Assembly: GCA_947428835.1 (NCBI GenBank)
Contig: CANENE010000010.1
Coordinates: 1-64,000 of the forward strand
DNA length: 64,000 bases
From: an uncultured bacterium
GTDB lineage: Bacteria > Cyanobacteriota > Vampirovibrionia > Gastranaerophilales > Gastranaerophilaceae
Direction of reading: 5' to 3'
Below the pieces are notes generated by a model that made no database searches, was not told where the DNA came from, and saw only the letters and a program-made list of their open reading frames with translations. Made by a program: the position numbers and the translations under genes. Numbering within the stretch: the stretch's first letter is position 1; each line of letters starts with the position of its first letter. Below are positions 35,508 through 44,473 of this stretch, one piece after another.

Positions 35508-36411
35508 GCTTATTTTAGGGCTTGGAAATAAAGATATTGATACTTCATACAAAATTGCAAAAAACTATGCAAATTTTGGAATTGATATTATTGATATGTC
35601 TGCTTATTTATTTTCTAAATTAACAGATAAATATAAGCTTGAACTTAAACAAAATAACCCTAATCTCAAATTTTGCGTATCAGTTGCGCTTTTTGGAGAT
35701 ATTCATAATAAAAAAGCAAAAATAAATGATAACTGCAAAAAATGTCTTAAATGCCATAAAAAATGTTCTCAAAACGCAATTGAAGAAAAAGATGGCATCT
35801 TGAGAGTTAGTTATGATAAATGTACAGGTTGCCAAAATTGCAAAAAAGTCTGCAACAATAACGCAATTGATATTTACGAACAAAACCTTTTGGCTGATGA
35901 TATTGAGCAGATTAGAAATAATAAACCCGATATCTTGGAAGTGCATTTAAGTATCAAAAAGAAAAAAGAAATTTTAAAATATTTTGAAAATATAATGAAA
36001 ATTTATAATGGAGACACTTCAATTTGTCTTTCGAGGAAATTTTTAAGCAGCCAAAAAGCAATTAAAATAATTAAGCAGTTATATGAAATCTTTCTAAAAT
36101 ACAATAACGGTTTTATTTTTTATGTGCAGGCGGACGGCAGCTCTATAAATAATGCTTCTTTAGAGTATTCATCCAATCTTGAAGCGCTTGCTTTTTATAA
36201 TGAAATCAGCCAAAGCATAAAAAATCTTAAAAATATTAAAACAATTATATCGGGAGGGCTTAATAACAAAACAGTAGAGCTTTGCAAATTATTTAATTTA
36301 AAGCCTGATATTTTAGCTTTCGGAAGTTATGCAAGAAAATTATTCAACGAAGATGTTAATAAAGCAAAAGAGCTTGTCCTTAGCGTAAAGGAATTTTATG
36401 AACATAAATAA
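35500..36411 (+). CDS. LdpA-like [4Fe-4S] protein
   Basis: 303 residues from the TTG at 35500, with AAAGGGG at 35484-35490; it overlaps the lysC stop by 8 bp. The first 75 residues ([32 protein letters not shown]) resemble the barrel-like N-terminus of cyanobacterial LdpA. Two cysteine clusters follow ([13 protein letters not shown] and [11 protein letters not shown]), the latter a ferredoxin-type [4Fe-4S] motif. The C-terminal half has the IISGGLNN segment of a TIM-barrel-like fold. In cyanobacteria, LdpA is a redox input to the circadian clock. Here, without photosynthesis, its role is unknown. Confidence 0.7.
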   Translation: MFKLILGLGNKDIDTSYKIAKNYANFGIDIIDMSAYLFSKLTDKYKLELKQNNPNLKFCVSVALFGDIHNKKAKINDNCKKCLKCHKKCSQNAIEEKDGILRVSYDKCTGCQNCKKVCNNNAIDIYEQNLLADDIEQIRNNKPDILEVHLSIKKKKEILKYFENIMKIYNGDTSICLSRKFLSSQKAIKIIKQLYEIFLKYNNGFIFYVQADGSSINNASLEYSSNLEALAFYNEISQSIKNLKNIKTIISGGLNNKTVELCKLFNLKPDILAFGSYARKLFNEDVNKAKELVLSVKEFYEHK

Positions 36412-37723
36412 TGATAACTCAGTTGAAAAATTCCTAAAAGAACACAATATCAAAAATAAACCCGTAATTATCGGCTATTCAACAGGACCTGATAGTACTT
36501 ATCTGCTCTATAAAATAAACGAATTAAAAGAAAAATATAATCTTGAAATCATTCTTGCTTATTTTAACCACGGATGGAGAAAAGAAGCGGATGATGAAGC
36601 AAAATATACAATTGAGCTTGCAGAAAAATTAAATCTGCGGTATTTTGTCCAAAAAGCTCCAAAAAGTGCCAAAAAAACAGAAGAAGCTGCAAGAAAATTA
36701 AGATATGATTTCTATAAAAAAGCAGCGGAAAAATTCAAAACAGATGTAGTTCTACTTGGGCACAACAAAAACGACAACATTGAAACACTTCTGTATAGAA
36801 TAATAAAAGGTACTTCAATATCAGGGTTATGTTCAATTCCGATTCAAAGAGATATTTATTTTCGCCCTCTTTTAAATACCACAAAAGAAGAGATTTTAGA
36901 TGAACTAAAAGAAAAAAATATTTCATTTATGATTGATTCTTCCAACGAAGATACTAAATATAAAAGAAATCTAATCAGAAAAAAGATTTTTCCTATCTTA
37001 AGTGAAATTAACCCGAATTTTATCGAAAATATTGATATTTTAATTAAAAATTCTATAAACTCCAAAGAAATTATAGATGATGTCATAGAAAAAACCAAAA
37101 AAAAGATAATGGCTGATAATGAAATTATTCTTAACGAATACTTGAAACTAAAACATAGTATAAGGCTGGAGTTTTTAAATAATTACTTAATAGAACAATT
37201 AAATGAAGAGTTAAAAAATAGAGACAACAAAACTATTTTAAAGCTTGATAAATATATTTTTGAAAATAAAAAAAGAACTTCTCTAACCAAAGACAAATAT
37301 CTTGCAATTAAAAATAACAGAATATATATTGAAAAAAAGCCGATTAAAAATAATAATGAGCTTAAAATCTCGAAAATAGGAAGCTATGTTTTTGATGATA
37401 TTATTTTGAAAGTTGAAAAAGCAAAAGATATCCCAAAAACATTTAAAAAACCTGTTAATAGCTGCTATATTGATATAGATTTTCCTTTTATCCTAAGAAG
37501 CAGAAAAAACGGGGATATATTTCAACCCATAGGACGTAAAAGGCCAATTAAACTTAAAGAATATCTTATAAAGCAAAAAATCAGACAAGATAAAAAAGAT
37601 AAGCTTCTTTTAATTACAAAAGAAAATGAAATTTGCCTTATTTTAGATATCGAAACAGGAGAAAAATTTAAAGCAAAAAATAATAAAGCAATAAAGCTTA
37701 GCTGGGAGAAAAGAAATGGATAA
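36398..37723 (+). CDS. tilS: tRNA(Ile)-lysidine synthase
   Basis: 441 residues. The N-type PP-loop is YSTGPDSTYLL (a variant of SGGxDS), followed by LAYFNHGWR, EEAARKLRYDFYKKAA and LGHNKNDNIETLLYRIIKGTSISGLCSIP, all typical. The C-terminal substrate-binding domain has FILRSRKNGDIFQPIG and IKLKEYLIKQKI. It makes lysidine at C34 of the tRNA that reads AUA, so it is essential. It overlaps both neighbours (14 and 8 bp), and tilS-hpt is a common pairing. Confidence 0.95.
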   Translation: MNINNDNSVEKFLKEHNIKNKPVIIGYSTGPDSTYLLYKINELKEKYNLEIILAYFNHGWRKEADDEAKYTIELAEKLNLRYFVQKAPKSAKKTEEAARKLRYDFYKKAAEKFKTDVVLLGHNKNDNIETLLYRIIKGTSISGLCSIPIQRDIYFRPLLNTTKEEILDELKEKNISFMIDSSNEDTKYKRNLIRKKIFPILSEINPNFIENIDILIKNSINSKEIIDDVIEKTKKKIMADNEIILNEYLKLKHSIRLEFLNNYLIEQLNEELKNRDNKTILKLDKYIFENKKRTSLTKDKYLAIKNNRIYIEKKPIKNNNELKISKIGSYVFDDIILKVEKAKDIPKTFKKPVNSCYIDIDFPFILRSRKNGDIFQPIGRKRPIKLKEYLIKQKIRQDKKDKLLLITKENEICLILDIETGEKFKAKNNKAIKLSWEKRNG

Positions 37724-38249
37724 AAAATTAGAAGATTTAAAAGTCTTAATTGATTCAAATACTATTCAAAAAAGAATAGAGGAAGTAGCCGACTCTATTA
37801 ATTCCAATTACAATAAATACGAAATTTTAAATGTCATCTGCATTTTAAAAGGTGCTGTTATGTTTTATACGGAACTTGCAAAACACCTTAAAATGCCTGT
37901 TAAAATGGAATTTATAAGCCTTTCAAGCTATGGAAATTCGACTCATTCTTCAGGCAAAGTAAAGTCATTAAATTTGTCTTTGCCGACATATGAAAATGAA
38001 AATATATTAATAGTTGAAGATATTATAGATACGGGGCTTACGCTTGATTTTTTAATCCGCTTTATCAAGCAAAATTGCAGAGCAAAAAATGTTGAACTTG
38101 CAGTTCTTTTTGACAAAAAATGTGCAAGAAAATACAATATAAAGCCTGATTATGCAGCTTTTGATATAGATGATAAATTTATCGTAGGCTTTGGCTTAGA
38201 CTATCAGGAATACTATAGAAATCTTGATTTTGTAGGGTACTTTGAATAA
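37716..38249 (+). CDS. hpt: Hypoxanthine phosphoribosyltransferase
   Basis: 177 residues. The PRPP-binding loop is ILIVEDIIDTGLTL. CILKGAVMFYTELAKHL supplies the N-terminal KG motif, and SLSSYGNSTHSSGKVK the flexible loop. FVVG-type C-terminal IVGFGLDYQEYYRNLDFVG is characteristic. It salvages hypoxanthine and guanine. It is last in the run that starts at 30551 and ends 9 bp from the convergent spmB gene. Confidence 0.96.
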   Translation: MDKKLEDLKVLIDSNTIQKRIEEVADSINSNYNKYEILNVICILKGAVMFYTELAKHLKMPVKMEFISLSSYGNSTHSSGKVKSLNLSLPTYENENILIVEDIIDTGLTLDFLIRFIKQNCRAKNVELAVLFDKKCARKYNIKPDYAAFDIDDKFIVGFGLDYQEYYRNLDFVGYFE

Positions 38250-38258
38250 TTTTAATAT

Positions 38259-38792
38259 CTATAAAAAGAAAATTCTGCAAATTCCAATTGCAGCAACAAT
38301 TCCGACAATATCAGCCAAGATGCCTGCTAAAAGTGCATGCCTGAATTTCTTTATTCCGATTGCTCCAAAATAGACACTTGCCACATAAAATGTTGTTTCA
38401 GAGCTGCCTGTTATAACTGCTGCAAGTTTTGTTGCATACGATTCGACTCCGGTTTGGTTAATAATATCAGATAATACTCCAAGTGTTGCAGAGCCTGATA
38501 ATGAACGGGTAAGCATTATGGTTAAAGTCTCAACAGGGATTTTAAAGAATTCTAAAAGAGGCCTTAGCATTTTTTCTATAATTAAAATTGCACCTGATTC
38601 TCTAAAAGCCGCCACACAAACCATAATTGCAACCAAATATGGAATTATTCTAACTGCTACATCAAACCCTTCTTTTGCACCATCTATAAAGCTTTCATAA
38701 GCTTTGGTTTTGGTACATAGCGCATATATCAGAATAAAAACGATAATAGCAGGTAAAATCATTATAGAAAGGTTATTTAAAATTTTTATCAT
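38259..38792 (-). CDS. spmB: Spore maturation protein B-like nucleoside-recognition membrane protein
   Basis: 177 residues with four to five hydrophobic helices. The Gate/nucleoside recognition domain shows IPYLVAIMVCVAAFRESGAI, RSLSGSATLGVL and GSSETTFYVASVYFG, all diagnostic of SpmB. The start overlaps the spmA stop (ATGA), so the two form a unit. In Bacillus the pair affects spore core dehydration, but homologs are widespread in non-spore-formers, where the role is unclear. Confidence 0.9.
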   Translation of the reverse strand: MIKILNNLSIMILPAIIVFILIYALCTKTKAYESFIDGAKEGFDVAVRIIPYLVAIMVCVAAFRESGAILIIEKMLRPLLEFFKIPVETLTIMLTRSLSGSATLGVLSDIINQTGVESYATKLAAVITGSSETTFYVASVYFGAIGIKKFRHALLAGILADIVGIVAAIGICRIFFL

Positions 38793-39367
38793 TTTATATT
38801 AAACCTTTCCAATAATTTTGAGAAAAATATCGCAGATACAAAAGCAATTGATGTAACAATTAGAGTAGGAAGTATAATCTGCCCGGGATTTTCCATTCCA
38901 CTTGCTGCCAGAATTGCAATTACAAGCGCAGGCACTATTTGAAACCCTGCCGTATTCATTGCAAGAAATGTGCACATAGAATTTGTCGCCGTTTCTTTAT
39001 CTTTGTTTTGTTCTTGCATGTCTTCCATTGCTTTTATCCCAAAAGGAGTCGCAGCATTACCCAAACCAAAAGCGTTAGCGCTAACGTTAAGAGCTATATT
39101 AGACATAGCATCTGAGTTTTGTTTTAAATCCGGAAACAAAAAGCCTAAAGGTTTTTTAATCAATTTGGAAAATTTTTCCATTAATCCTGAATTTTGCGCA
39201 ATTTTCACTATCCCAAGCCAAAAAGCCATTATTCCAATCAGAGAAATTGCAAATTCGACTGCTTTTTTAGAAGCCAAAAGCATTGCATCAAAAGTATTTG
39301 CGATATTACCTGTAAAAATTGCACAGACAAATGAAATTAAAATCATAAAAATAAAGATATAATTCAT
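38789..39367 (-). CDS. spmA: Spore maturation protein A-like nucleoside-recognition membrane protein
   Basis: 192 residues with five or so hydrophobic helices. Motifs LIGIMAFWLGIVKIAQNSGLM, NVSANAFGLGNAATPFGIKAME and FLAMNTAGFQIVP match SpmA and the Gate domain family. It lies directly upstream of spmB. No other sporulation gene is visible in the window, and the organism is a diderm, so a membrane transport or gating role is more likely than spore formation. Confidence 0.9.
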   Translation of the reverse strand: MNYIFIFMILISFVCAIFTGNIANTFDAMLLASKKAVEFAISLIGIMAFWLGIVKIAQNSGLMEKFSKLIKKPLGFLFPDLKQNSDAMSNIALNVSANAFGLGNAATPFGIKAMEDMQEQNKDKETATNSMCTFLAMNTAGFQIVPALVIAILAASGMENPGQIILPTLIVTSIAFVSAIFFSKLLERFNIK

Positions 39368-39517
39368 TTTAGTATTATATAAAAAATTCGACGCACAGGC
39401 AAAATATTTGATTTTTTTTAAAAAAATATTAAATTATTTATTAGACTTAAGCTAATTTTAATACATATGTATGAATAAAGAAAATGCGTTTTTCCCTATA
39501 ATATTAGTGGGAGATAC

Positions 39518-41152
39518 TTGAGGTTTATTTTGTATAATACAATTTATCCGACAAACATAAATTATCATAAATATAACCAATACCAACAGGGTAATGGTGC
39601 TAAAAATTATGGTGCGCAAAATAAAAGTGATGCACAATCTCAAGTAACTTCACAAAATCAAAACACAAACTCATTTCCCAATGGTACAAAAGTTGCAATA
39701 GACTATTCAAAACAAATCAATATCTCCCAGGTATTGACGGATTTTAGAAGTACGATCCTTGCAATCAACGCTCCAAAAGAAGTTGAAGACGAAGTTTCAA
39801 TTTATCTTAATCTTGTAGAAAAAGAATCCAAAAAAGAAAACCCTTCAAAAGAAATCATAGTTTCAAACTTAAGAAATGCTTCTAAAATTTCAGATAATTT
39901 TATAGCTTCCGCCCTTGGAAAGCAATCTAATGTCGTTGAAAATTGGATTAATACTTTATTTTTACAAAATATAAACCTAAAATCTGACCCAAATGAAATC
40001 AACCCCGATTTTCAGCTTCAATTCCCGCAAAAAGCGCAGGCAAGAATTGATGAAGCAAAACAAAAAGAAAAAGAACAGCAAGTTATAGCAAATGAACAAA
40101 TAGTCACTTCAACTGATAATATTCAAAAAAATGATATCAGTACTTCTGCTGCAGTAGCTAAAAACAATATTGAATCTGCTCAAGCTGTTGAAGAAAAACC
40201 TATAGCATCAAAAGCAGAAAAAACACAAGGGGCGGAAATCCAAGTTCAGCCTCAGCTTAAACCTCAAACTACAAATAAAAAAGTCGAGGTTCAAAGCTCG
40301 CTTGAATTAACGGATAAAAGCCAAGCAGCTATTGAACAAGAACAAAAAGAAGTCCGAGAAGCCCCCAAAAAACTAACACCCTTTAGCCCAAACAGCCAAA
40401 ACGATATTCAGGCAAAAGAGCTTTTAAGTCAAGCAAAAAAAGCTCCAACGGATAGCAAAGGAAGTGCCGATAAAATTAATCTTTTAAATGAAGCTCTTGG
40501 AATATTAGCACAGGATAATAACGCAAATCCTAATATCAAAGCAGCCATCCACTTAGAAAGAGGGAAAGTTTTTGATGACTATGATTATGTAGATTATGCT
40601 CTAAGGGATTATTTTGAAGCAAGCAAAGCAAATGAACCGAATTTAAAAGCAAATGCTTTTTATAAATCAGGTACTATTTATGATGAATTCAATAAATTCT
40701 CTCCCGCCCTTTCAAATTACCTTTCAAGTGTAGCTTATTCAAGCGAAGCTGATAATATTCCGGCGCAAGCAAAGGTCTTAACGAGAATTTCTTCTCTGTA
40801 TACAAGAAAATATGATAAAGAAAATGCAAAAGAATACTCATCCCTTGCAATAGATAGCGCAAATAATACAAATAACCCTGAAATCATTGCAAATACATAT
40901 TCCACTTTAGCACAAAACTATCAACACCTTGGCGAAAACGAACTTGCACTGGATAGCTACAAAAATGCAATTAAAAATTATTTCCAAAAAGATAATGAAA
41001 CAAGCGAACAAGTTGCACATAACTACGAACAAGCCGCCATTGTAATGAGAAGATTAGGCAATTTTGCTAAGGCAGACAAGCTTCAACAAAAGGCTCTTCT
41101 ATATTATCAAAAATCTCAACAAGAGCAGATTCCACGGGTAAAATTAAGTTAA
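39518..41152 (+). CDS. TPR-containing protein with low-complexity linker
   Basis: 544 residues from a TTG at 39518 (GGGAG at 39509-39513); a second TTG at 39530 with GAGG upstream is equally plausible. The first 50 residues are Asn/Tyr/Gln-rich. A helical segment (about 65-160) follows, then an Ala/Glu/Lys/Gln linker (about 165-290). The C-terminal 240 residues are TPR-like helices (ALRDYFEASKANEPNLKANAFYKSGTIYDEFNKFSPAL and similar). No signal peptide is clear. Its last 86 bp overlap the 3' end of the convergent aroB. Confidence 0.7.
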   Translation: MRFILYNTIYPTNINYHKYNQYQQGNGAKNYGAQNKSDAQSQVTSQNQNTNSFPNGTKVAIDYSKQINISQVLTDFRSTILAINAPKEVEDEVSIYLNLVEKESKKENPSKEIIVSNLRNASKISDNFIASALGKQSNVVENWINTLFLQNINLKSDPNEINPDFQLQFPQKAQARIDEAKQKEKEQQVIANEQIVTSTDNIQKNDISTSAAVAKNNIESAQAVEEKPIASKAEKTQGAEIQVQPQLKPQTTNKKVEVQSSLELTDKSQAAIEQEQKEVREAPKKLTPFSPNSQNDIQAKELLSQAKKAPTDSKGSADKINLLNEALGILAQDNNANPNIKAAIHLERGKVFDDYDYVDYALRDYFEASKANEPNLKANAFYKSGTIYDEFNKFSPALSNYLSSVAYSSEADNIPAQAKVLTRISSLYTRKYDKENAKEYSSLAIDSANNTNNPEIIANTYSTLAQNYQHLGENELALDSYKNAIKNYFQKDNETSEQVAHNYEQAAIVMRRLGNFAKADKLQQKALLYYQKSQQEQIPRVKLS

Positions 41153-42131
41153 TCTTGTTATCAAGAACTTTTTTATCTTGTTTCATCAAATTAATAATCT
41201 GTTCTTTTTTAAATTTGAGCTCTTTTGTGGTGAGCTTAAATTTATCTATCACACATAGCGCTTTTTTATAATATTCTTCATCTATGAATTCTTTTTCTTT
41301 TGCTAATTTAAAAGCACATTTCATACCATATGCGACAGCTTCGCCGTGACACATTCCTTTATAATTTGAAAGAGTTTCAAAAGCGTGAGCAAATGTATGG
41401 CCAAAATTCAAAACCTTTCTTAAGCCACCTTCTTTTTTATCAAGTTCGACCACTTTTGCTTTCAAATTTACACAAATAGAAACGATTTTATCAATTTCAA
41501 GCTTAATGTCGTAAGTAGATTTTTCATATAAAATATCCAATAATCCATAGCTGACAGGATGTTTACAGGATTTTTCAATGAATGCATATTTTACAATTTC
41601 ACCTAAACCGCATTTATATTGACTTTCTTTTAATGTCTTTAAAAAATCCGTATCAATTAAGACTTTTTTTGCAAAATAAAAAGAGCCAACAAGGTTTTTT
41701 CCATATTTTGTGTTATATCCTGTTTTGCCACCTATTGAAGAATCACACATAGCAAGAAGTGTGGTTGGAATTTGAATAAGTTCCACTCCCCTTAAAATAC
41801 TTGAAGCAACATAACCTGCTAAATCTCCGACAACTCCTCCAGAAAGTGCTACAATTGCATCTTTTCTTTCAATTTTTGCTTTTAAAAGTTTATCTGTAAT
41901 ATAGTTAAAAGTCTTTTGGTTTTTATACTTTTCCCCATCTTTTACTACAATTACTCTATCTTTATCAAATTTTGCAATAATTTCAGGGTAGAGCTTAAAT
42001 AAGGTTGTATTTGTAATTAAAAAATATTTTTTATCTTCATTTAGATAATTTTCAAGGTTTTTTACAAGTCCTTTTTCAATAATTATTTCAGAATTTGTTT
42101 CATCCTGATTTTTAATTACAATCTTTTCCAT
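41067..42131 (-). CDS. aroB: 3-Dehydroquinate synthase
   Basis: 354 residues. NAD-binding and metal motifs are present: VKDGEKYKNQKTFNYI, ALSGGVVGDLAGYVASSILRGVELIQIPTTLLAMCDSSIGGKTG (in part), LNFGHTFAHAFE and CHGEAVAYGM with the zinc-binding histidines. It makes 3-dehydroquinate from DAHP, step two of the shikimate pathway. It overlaps aroK by 16 bp. The C-terminal codons overlap the convergent TPR gene, which is unusual for a conserved enzyme. Confidence 0.96.
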   Translation of the reverse strand: MEKIVIKNQDETNSEIIIEKGLVKNLENYLNEDKKYFLITNTTLFKLYPEIIAKFDKDRVIVVKDGEKYKNQKTFNYITDKLLKAKIERKDAIVALSGGVVGDLAGYVASSILRGVELIQIPTTLLAMCDSSIGGKTGYNTKYGKNLVGSFYFAKKVLIDTDFLKTLKESQYKCGLGEIVKYAFIEKSCKHPVSYGLLDILYEKSTYDIKLEIDKIVSICVNLKAKVVELDKKEGGLRKVLNFGHTFAHAFETLSNYKGMCHGEAVAYGMKCAFKLAKEKEFIDEEYYKKALCVIDKFKLTTKELKFKKEQIINLMKQDKKVLDNKINLILPVESALVEIFDNIEEPFVEACLP

Positions 42132-42616
42132 ATTTCATTTCCTATTTCTTCAATTGTTTTATTGTCGACAGATACTGCCATATTTGCCATTTCATAGTAT
42201 TTTTGGCGTTTTTGCAAAATGTTTTTTATCTCTTGCTTTGGATTTTCAACTTTTAAAAGAGGTCTTGCAGTATCATCTTTAATTCTTTCAAATATTGTTT
42301 CAGCTTGCGCTTTTAAATATATAACCAAATTTTCATTATTAAAAATGAGGCTTCTATTTGATTGAGAAAGGATAACTCCGCCACCTGCTGAAATTATATA
42401 TTCTCTATTTTTTAAGGTATCTTTTAAGATTTCGGTTTCTTTTTTTCTAAATTCGTCTTCGCCAAAATTTCTAAAAAAATCAGCAATGTTTCCATATTTT
42501 TGAACAAAAATTTCGTCCAGTTCAAACTTTTGAATTTTTGTTTTTTGAGCCAAACAAGAAGAAACTGCCGATTTGCCGCATCCCATCATACCAATAAAAA
42601 TTATTTTATTGCGCAT
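42116..42616 (-). CDS. aroK: Shikimate kinase
   Basis: 166 residues. Walker A is GMMGCGKSAVSSCLA. The shikimate-binding FELDEIF and SAGGGVIL, plus the lid RPLL, are all in place. It phosphorylates shikimate at O3. It overlaps both aroC (11 bp) and aroB. The remaining pathway genes (aroD, aroE, aroA) are not in this window. Confidence 0.94.
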   Translation of the reverse strand: MRNKIIFIGMMGCGKSAVSSCLAQKTKIQKFELDEIFVQKYGNIADFFRNFGEDEFRKKETEILKDTLKNREYIISAGGGVILSQSNRSLIFNNENLVIYLKAQAETIFERIKDDTARPLLKVENPKQEIKNILQKRQKYYEMANMAVSVDNKTIEEIGNEIWKRL

Positions 42617-43727
42617 CTTGCCTCTTTAAATAGCTATGATAAGCTTCATCTATATCTTGTTTACAGTCTTTTGAAAATTTTTCCAAAAATTCATCCAATA
42701 CCATAATTGCAGCCATATTTTTTATAACAACACCGCAAGCATAAACAGCGCAGCTATCTGCTCTTTCAAAGTGCGCGGGGGAATTTTTGTGCGTTTTCAT
42801 CTCAACAGAATCAAGAGCTCTTTTCATAGTTGGAATCGGTTTCATAGCGCAAGTTATAACTATATCTTCGCCATTTGTTATGCCGCCTTCGATGCCGCCA
42901 GAGTTATTTGTTTTGTGTTTATAGCTATCTTCATAATATATTTCATCGTGGACCTTGTCACCACTATAGTTTGCATAATCTTTTCCAAGTCCAAACTCAA
43001 CAGATTTAACAGCGGGAATAGACATCAAAGCTCCGGCAAGCTTTCCATCAAATCTTCTATCCCAATGAACAAAACTTCCAAGACCCGCTGGAACATTTTT
43101 AATAGTGAGCTTTATTATGCCTCCAAGGCTCACACCAAGCTCCTGATGTTTTTTGATATATTGTTCAAATTCATTTTTGTCTTTGCATTCACCAATCGAT
43201 AATATTTCAAAAGAAAAATCTATGTTGTATTCTTTTAAAATATTTTGGCAAATTGCACCGACTGCAACACGTGTTGCAGTTTCTCTGGCTGAAGATCTTT
43301 CAAGAGAATATCTTATATCATCAAAACCATATTTTAGATAGGCTGCTAAATCAGCGTGTGCAGGACGAAATCTATTAATTTTCTTTTCTTCGATTTTTTT
43401 GATTGCTTCAGCTTTTGAAACTTCATCCAATGAATTTAAGTCAATTTTTTCAACACTCATCGGAACACTCCAATTTTGCCAATCTTTATTTGCTATTTCG
43501 ATTGAAATTGGACTTGCCGTTGTAATACCTTGGCAAACTCCTGATAATATCTTTGCCTTATCTTTTTCAATGAGCATTCTGCCGCCTCTGCCGTAGCCTT
43601 GCTGCCTTTGAGAAAGCTCATTATTTATAAAGTTAAAATCCAAAGTATAACCATAGGGGATGCCTTCTATAATAGCATTTAAGCATTGACCGTGTGATTC
43701 TCCCGATGTTAAAAATCTTATTACCAT
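42606..43727 (-). CDS. aroC: Chorismate synthase
   Basis: 373 residues, full length. It opens with RFLTSGESHGQCLNAIIEGIPYG, then RQQGYGRGGRM, the RFRPAHADLAAYLKYG-type segment, RSSARETATRVAVGA and NNSGGIEGGITNGEDI. It uses reduced FMN to turn EPSP to chorismate. Two bp separate it from the upstream nif3-like gene, so it belongs to the gmk-coaBC operon. Confidence 0.97.
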   Translation of the reverse strand: MVIRFLTSGESHGQCLNAIIEGIPYGYTLDFNFINNELSQRQQGYGRGGRMLIEKDKAKILSGVCQGITTASPISIEIANKDWQNWSVPMSVEKIDLNSLDEVSKAEAIKKIEEKKINRFRPAHADLAAYLKYGFDDIRYSLERSSARETATRVAVGAICQNILKEYNIDFSFEILSIGECKDKNEFEQYIKKHQELGVSLGGIIKLTIKNVPAGLGSFVHWDRRFDGKLAGALMSIPAVKSVEFGLGKDYANYSGDKVHDEIYYEDSYKHKTNNSGGIEGGITNGEDIVITCAMKPIPTMKRALDSVEMKTHKNSPAHFERADSCAVYACGVVIKNMAAIMVLDEFLEKFSKDCKQDIDEAYHSYLKRQDAQ

Positions 43728-43729
43728 AC

Positions 43730-44473
43730 CTATACCATTACCCAGGGTTTTTCTTCTTTAGCTATTATTACTTCAACTTTTGTTTTTGCAATTAAGCCTT
43801 GTATTAAAGGCAAAACCGGAAGTTCTGATTCAAAATGGCCGATATCTACAACTGCAAAGCCTTCTACTTCAAGGGCTTTGTGAAATTTAATATCACCTGT
43901 TATATAAACATCAACATCATAATCTCTTAATTTATCAATAAAACTTCCGCCGCCCCCTGCGCATATTGCAATATTTTTAACAATAGAAATATTATCAGGA
44001 TTAATTAATTTAACACTATCTAAGCCAAGAGCTTGCTTAATATTGTCTGTTAGCTGTTCAATTGCAAGTTCGTCTTTTAGGTGTGTAATTTTAATATAAT
44101 CTTCAACTGTTACCAAATTTTGCATACCTAAAACTCCACAAAGCGCATCTGTTGTGGAACCATAGGTTTTATCAAGGTTAGTGTGTGCGCTATATATGCA
44201 GATATTATTTTTAATGGCTTCTGTAATTAATGGATTATCTATTTTTTTAATGGAATTAAAAATTAAAGGATGATGAGTGATAATCAAATCACAATCGTTT
44301 GTAATCGCTTGCTCTAAAACATCTTTTGTGACAGAAAGTGCAACTAATACTTTATTTGTATAATCATGGTGCAAATTAACCTGCCAACCTGAATTATCCC
44401 AATTTTCTGCAAGTTCTAATGAAGCATATTTTTCTATTTTTGAAATAATGTAATCCGTTTTAATCACAAACAA
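43730..44473 (-). CDS. Nif3/DUF34 family metal-binding protein
   Basis: 247 residues. It has the family's paired metal site motifs: ENWDNSGWQV, DLIITHHPLIFNSIKKI, YSAHTNLD and DIGHFESE (with VVDIGH). Homologs are dinuclear metal hydrolase-like proteins, some annotated as GTP cyclohydrolase I type 2. The physiological role remains unsettled. The start overlaps the coaBC stop by 14 bp. Confidence 0.9.
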   Translation of the reverse strand: MFVIKTDYIISKIEKYASLELAENWDNSGWQVNLHHDYTNKVLVALSVTKDVLEQAITNDCDLIITHHPLIFNSIKKIDNPLITEAIKNNICIYSAHTNLDKTYGSTTDALCGVLGMQNLVTVEDYIKITHLKDELAIEQLTDNIKQALGLDSVKLINPDNISIVKNIAICAGGGGSFIDKLRDYDVDVYITGDIKFHKALEVEGFAVVDIGHFESELPVLPLIQGLIAKTKVEVIIAKEEKPWVMV

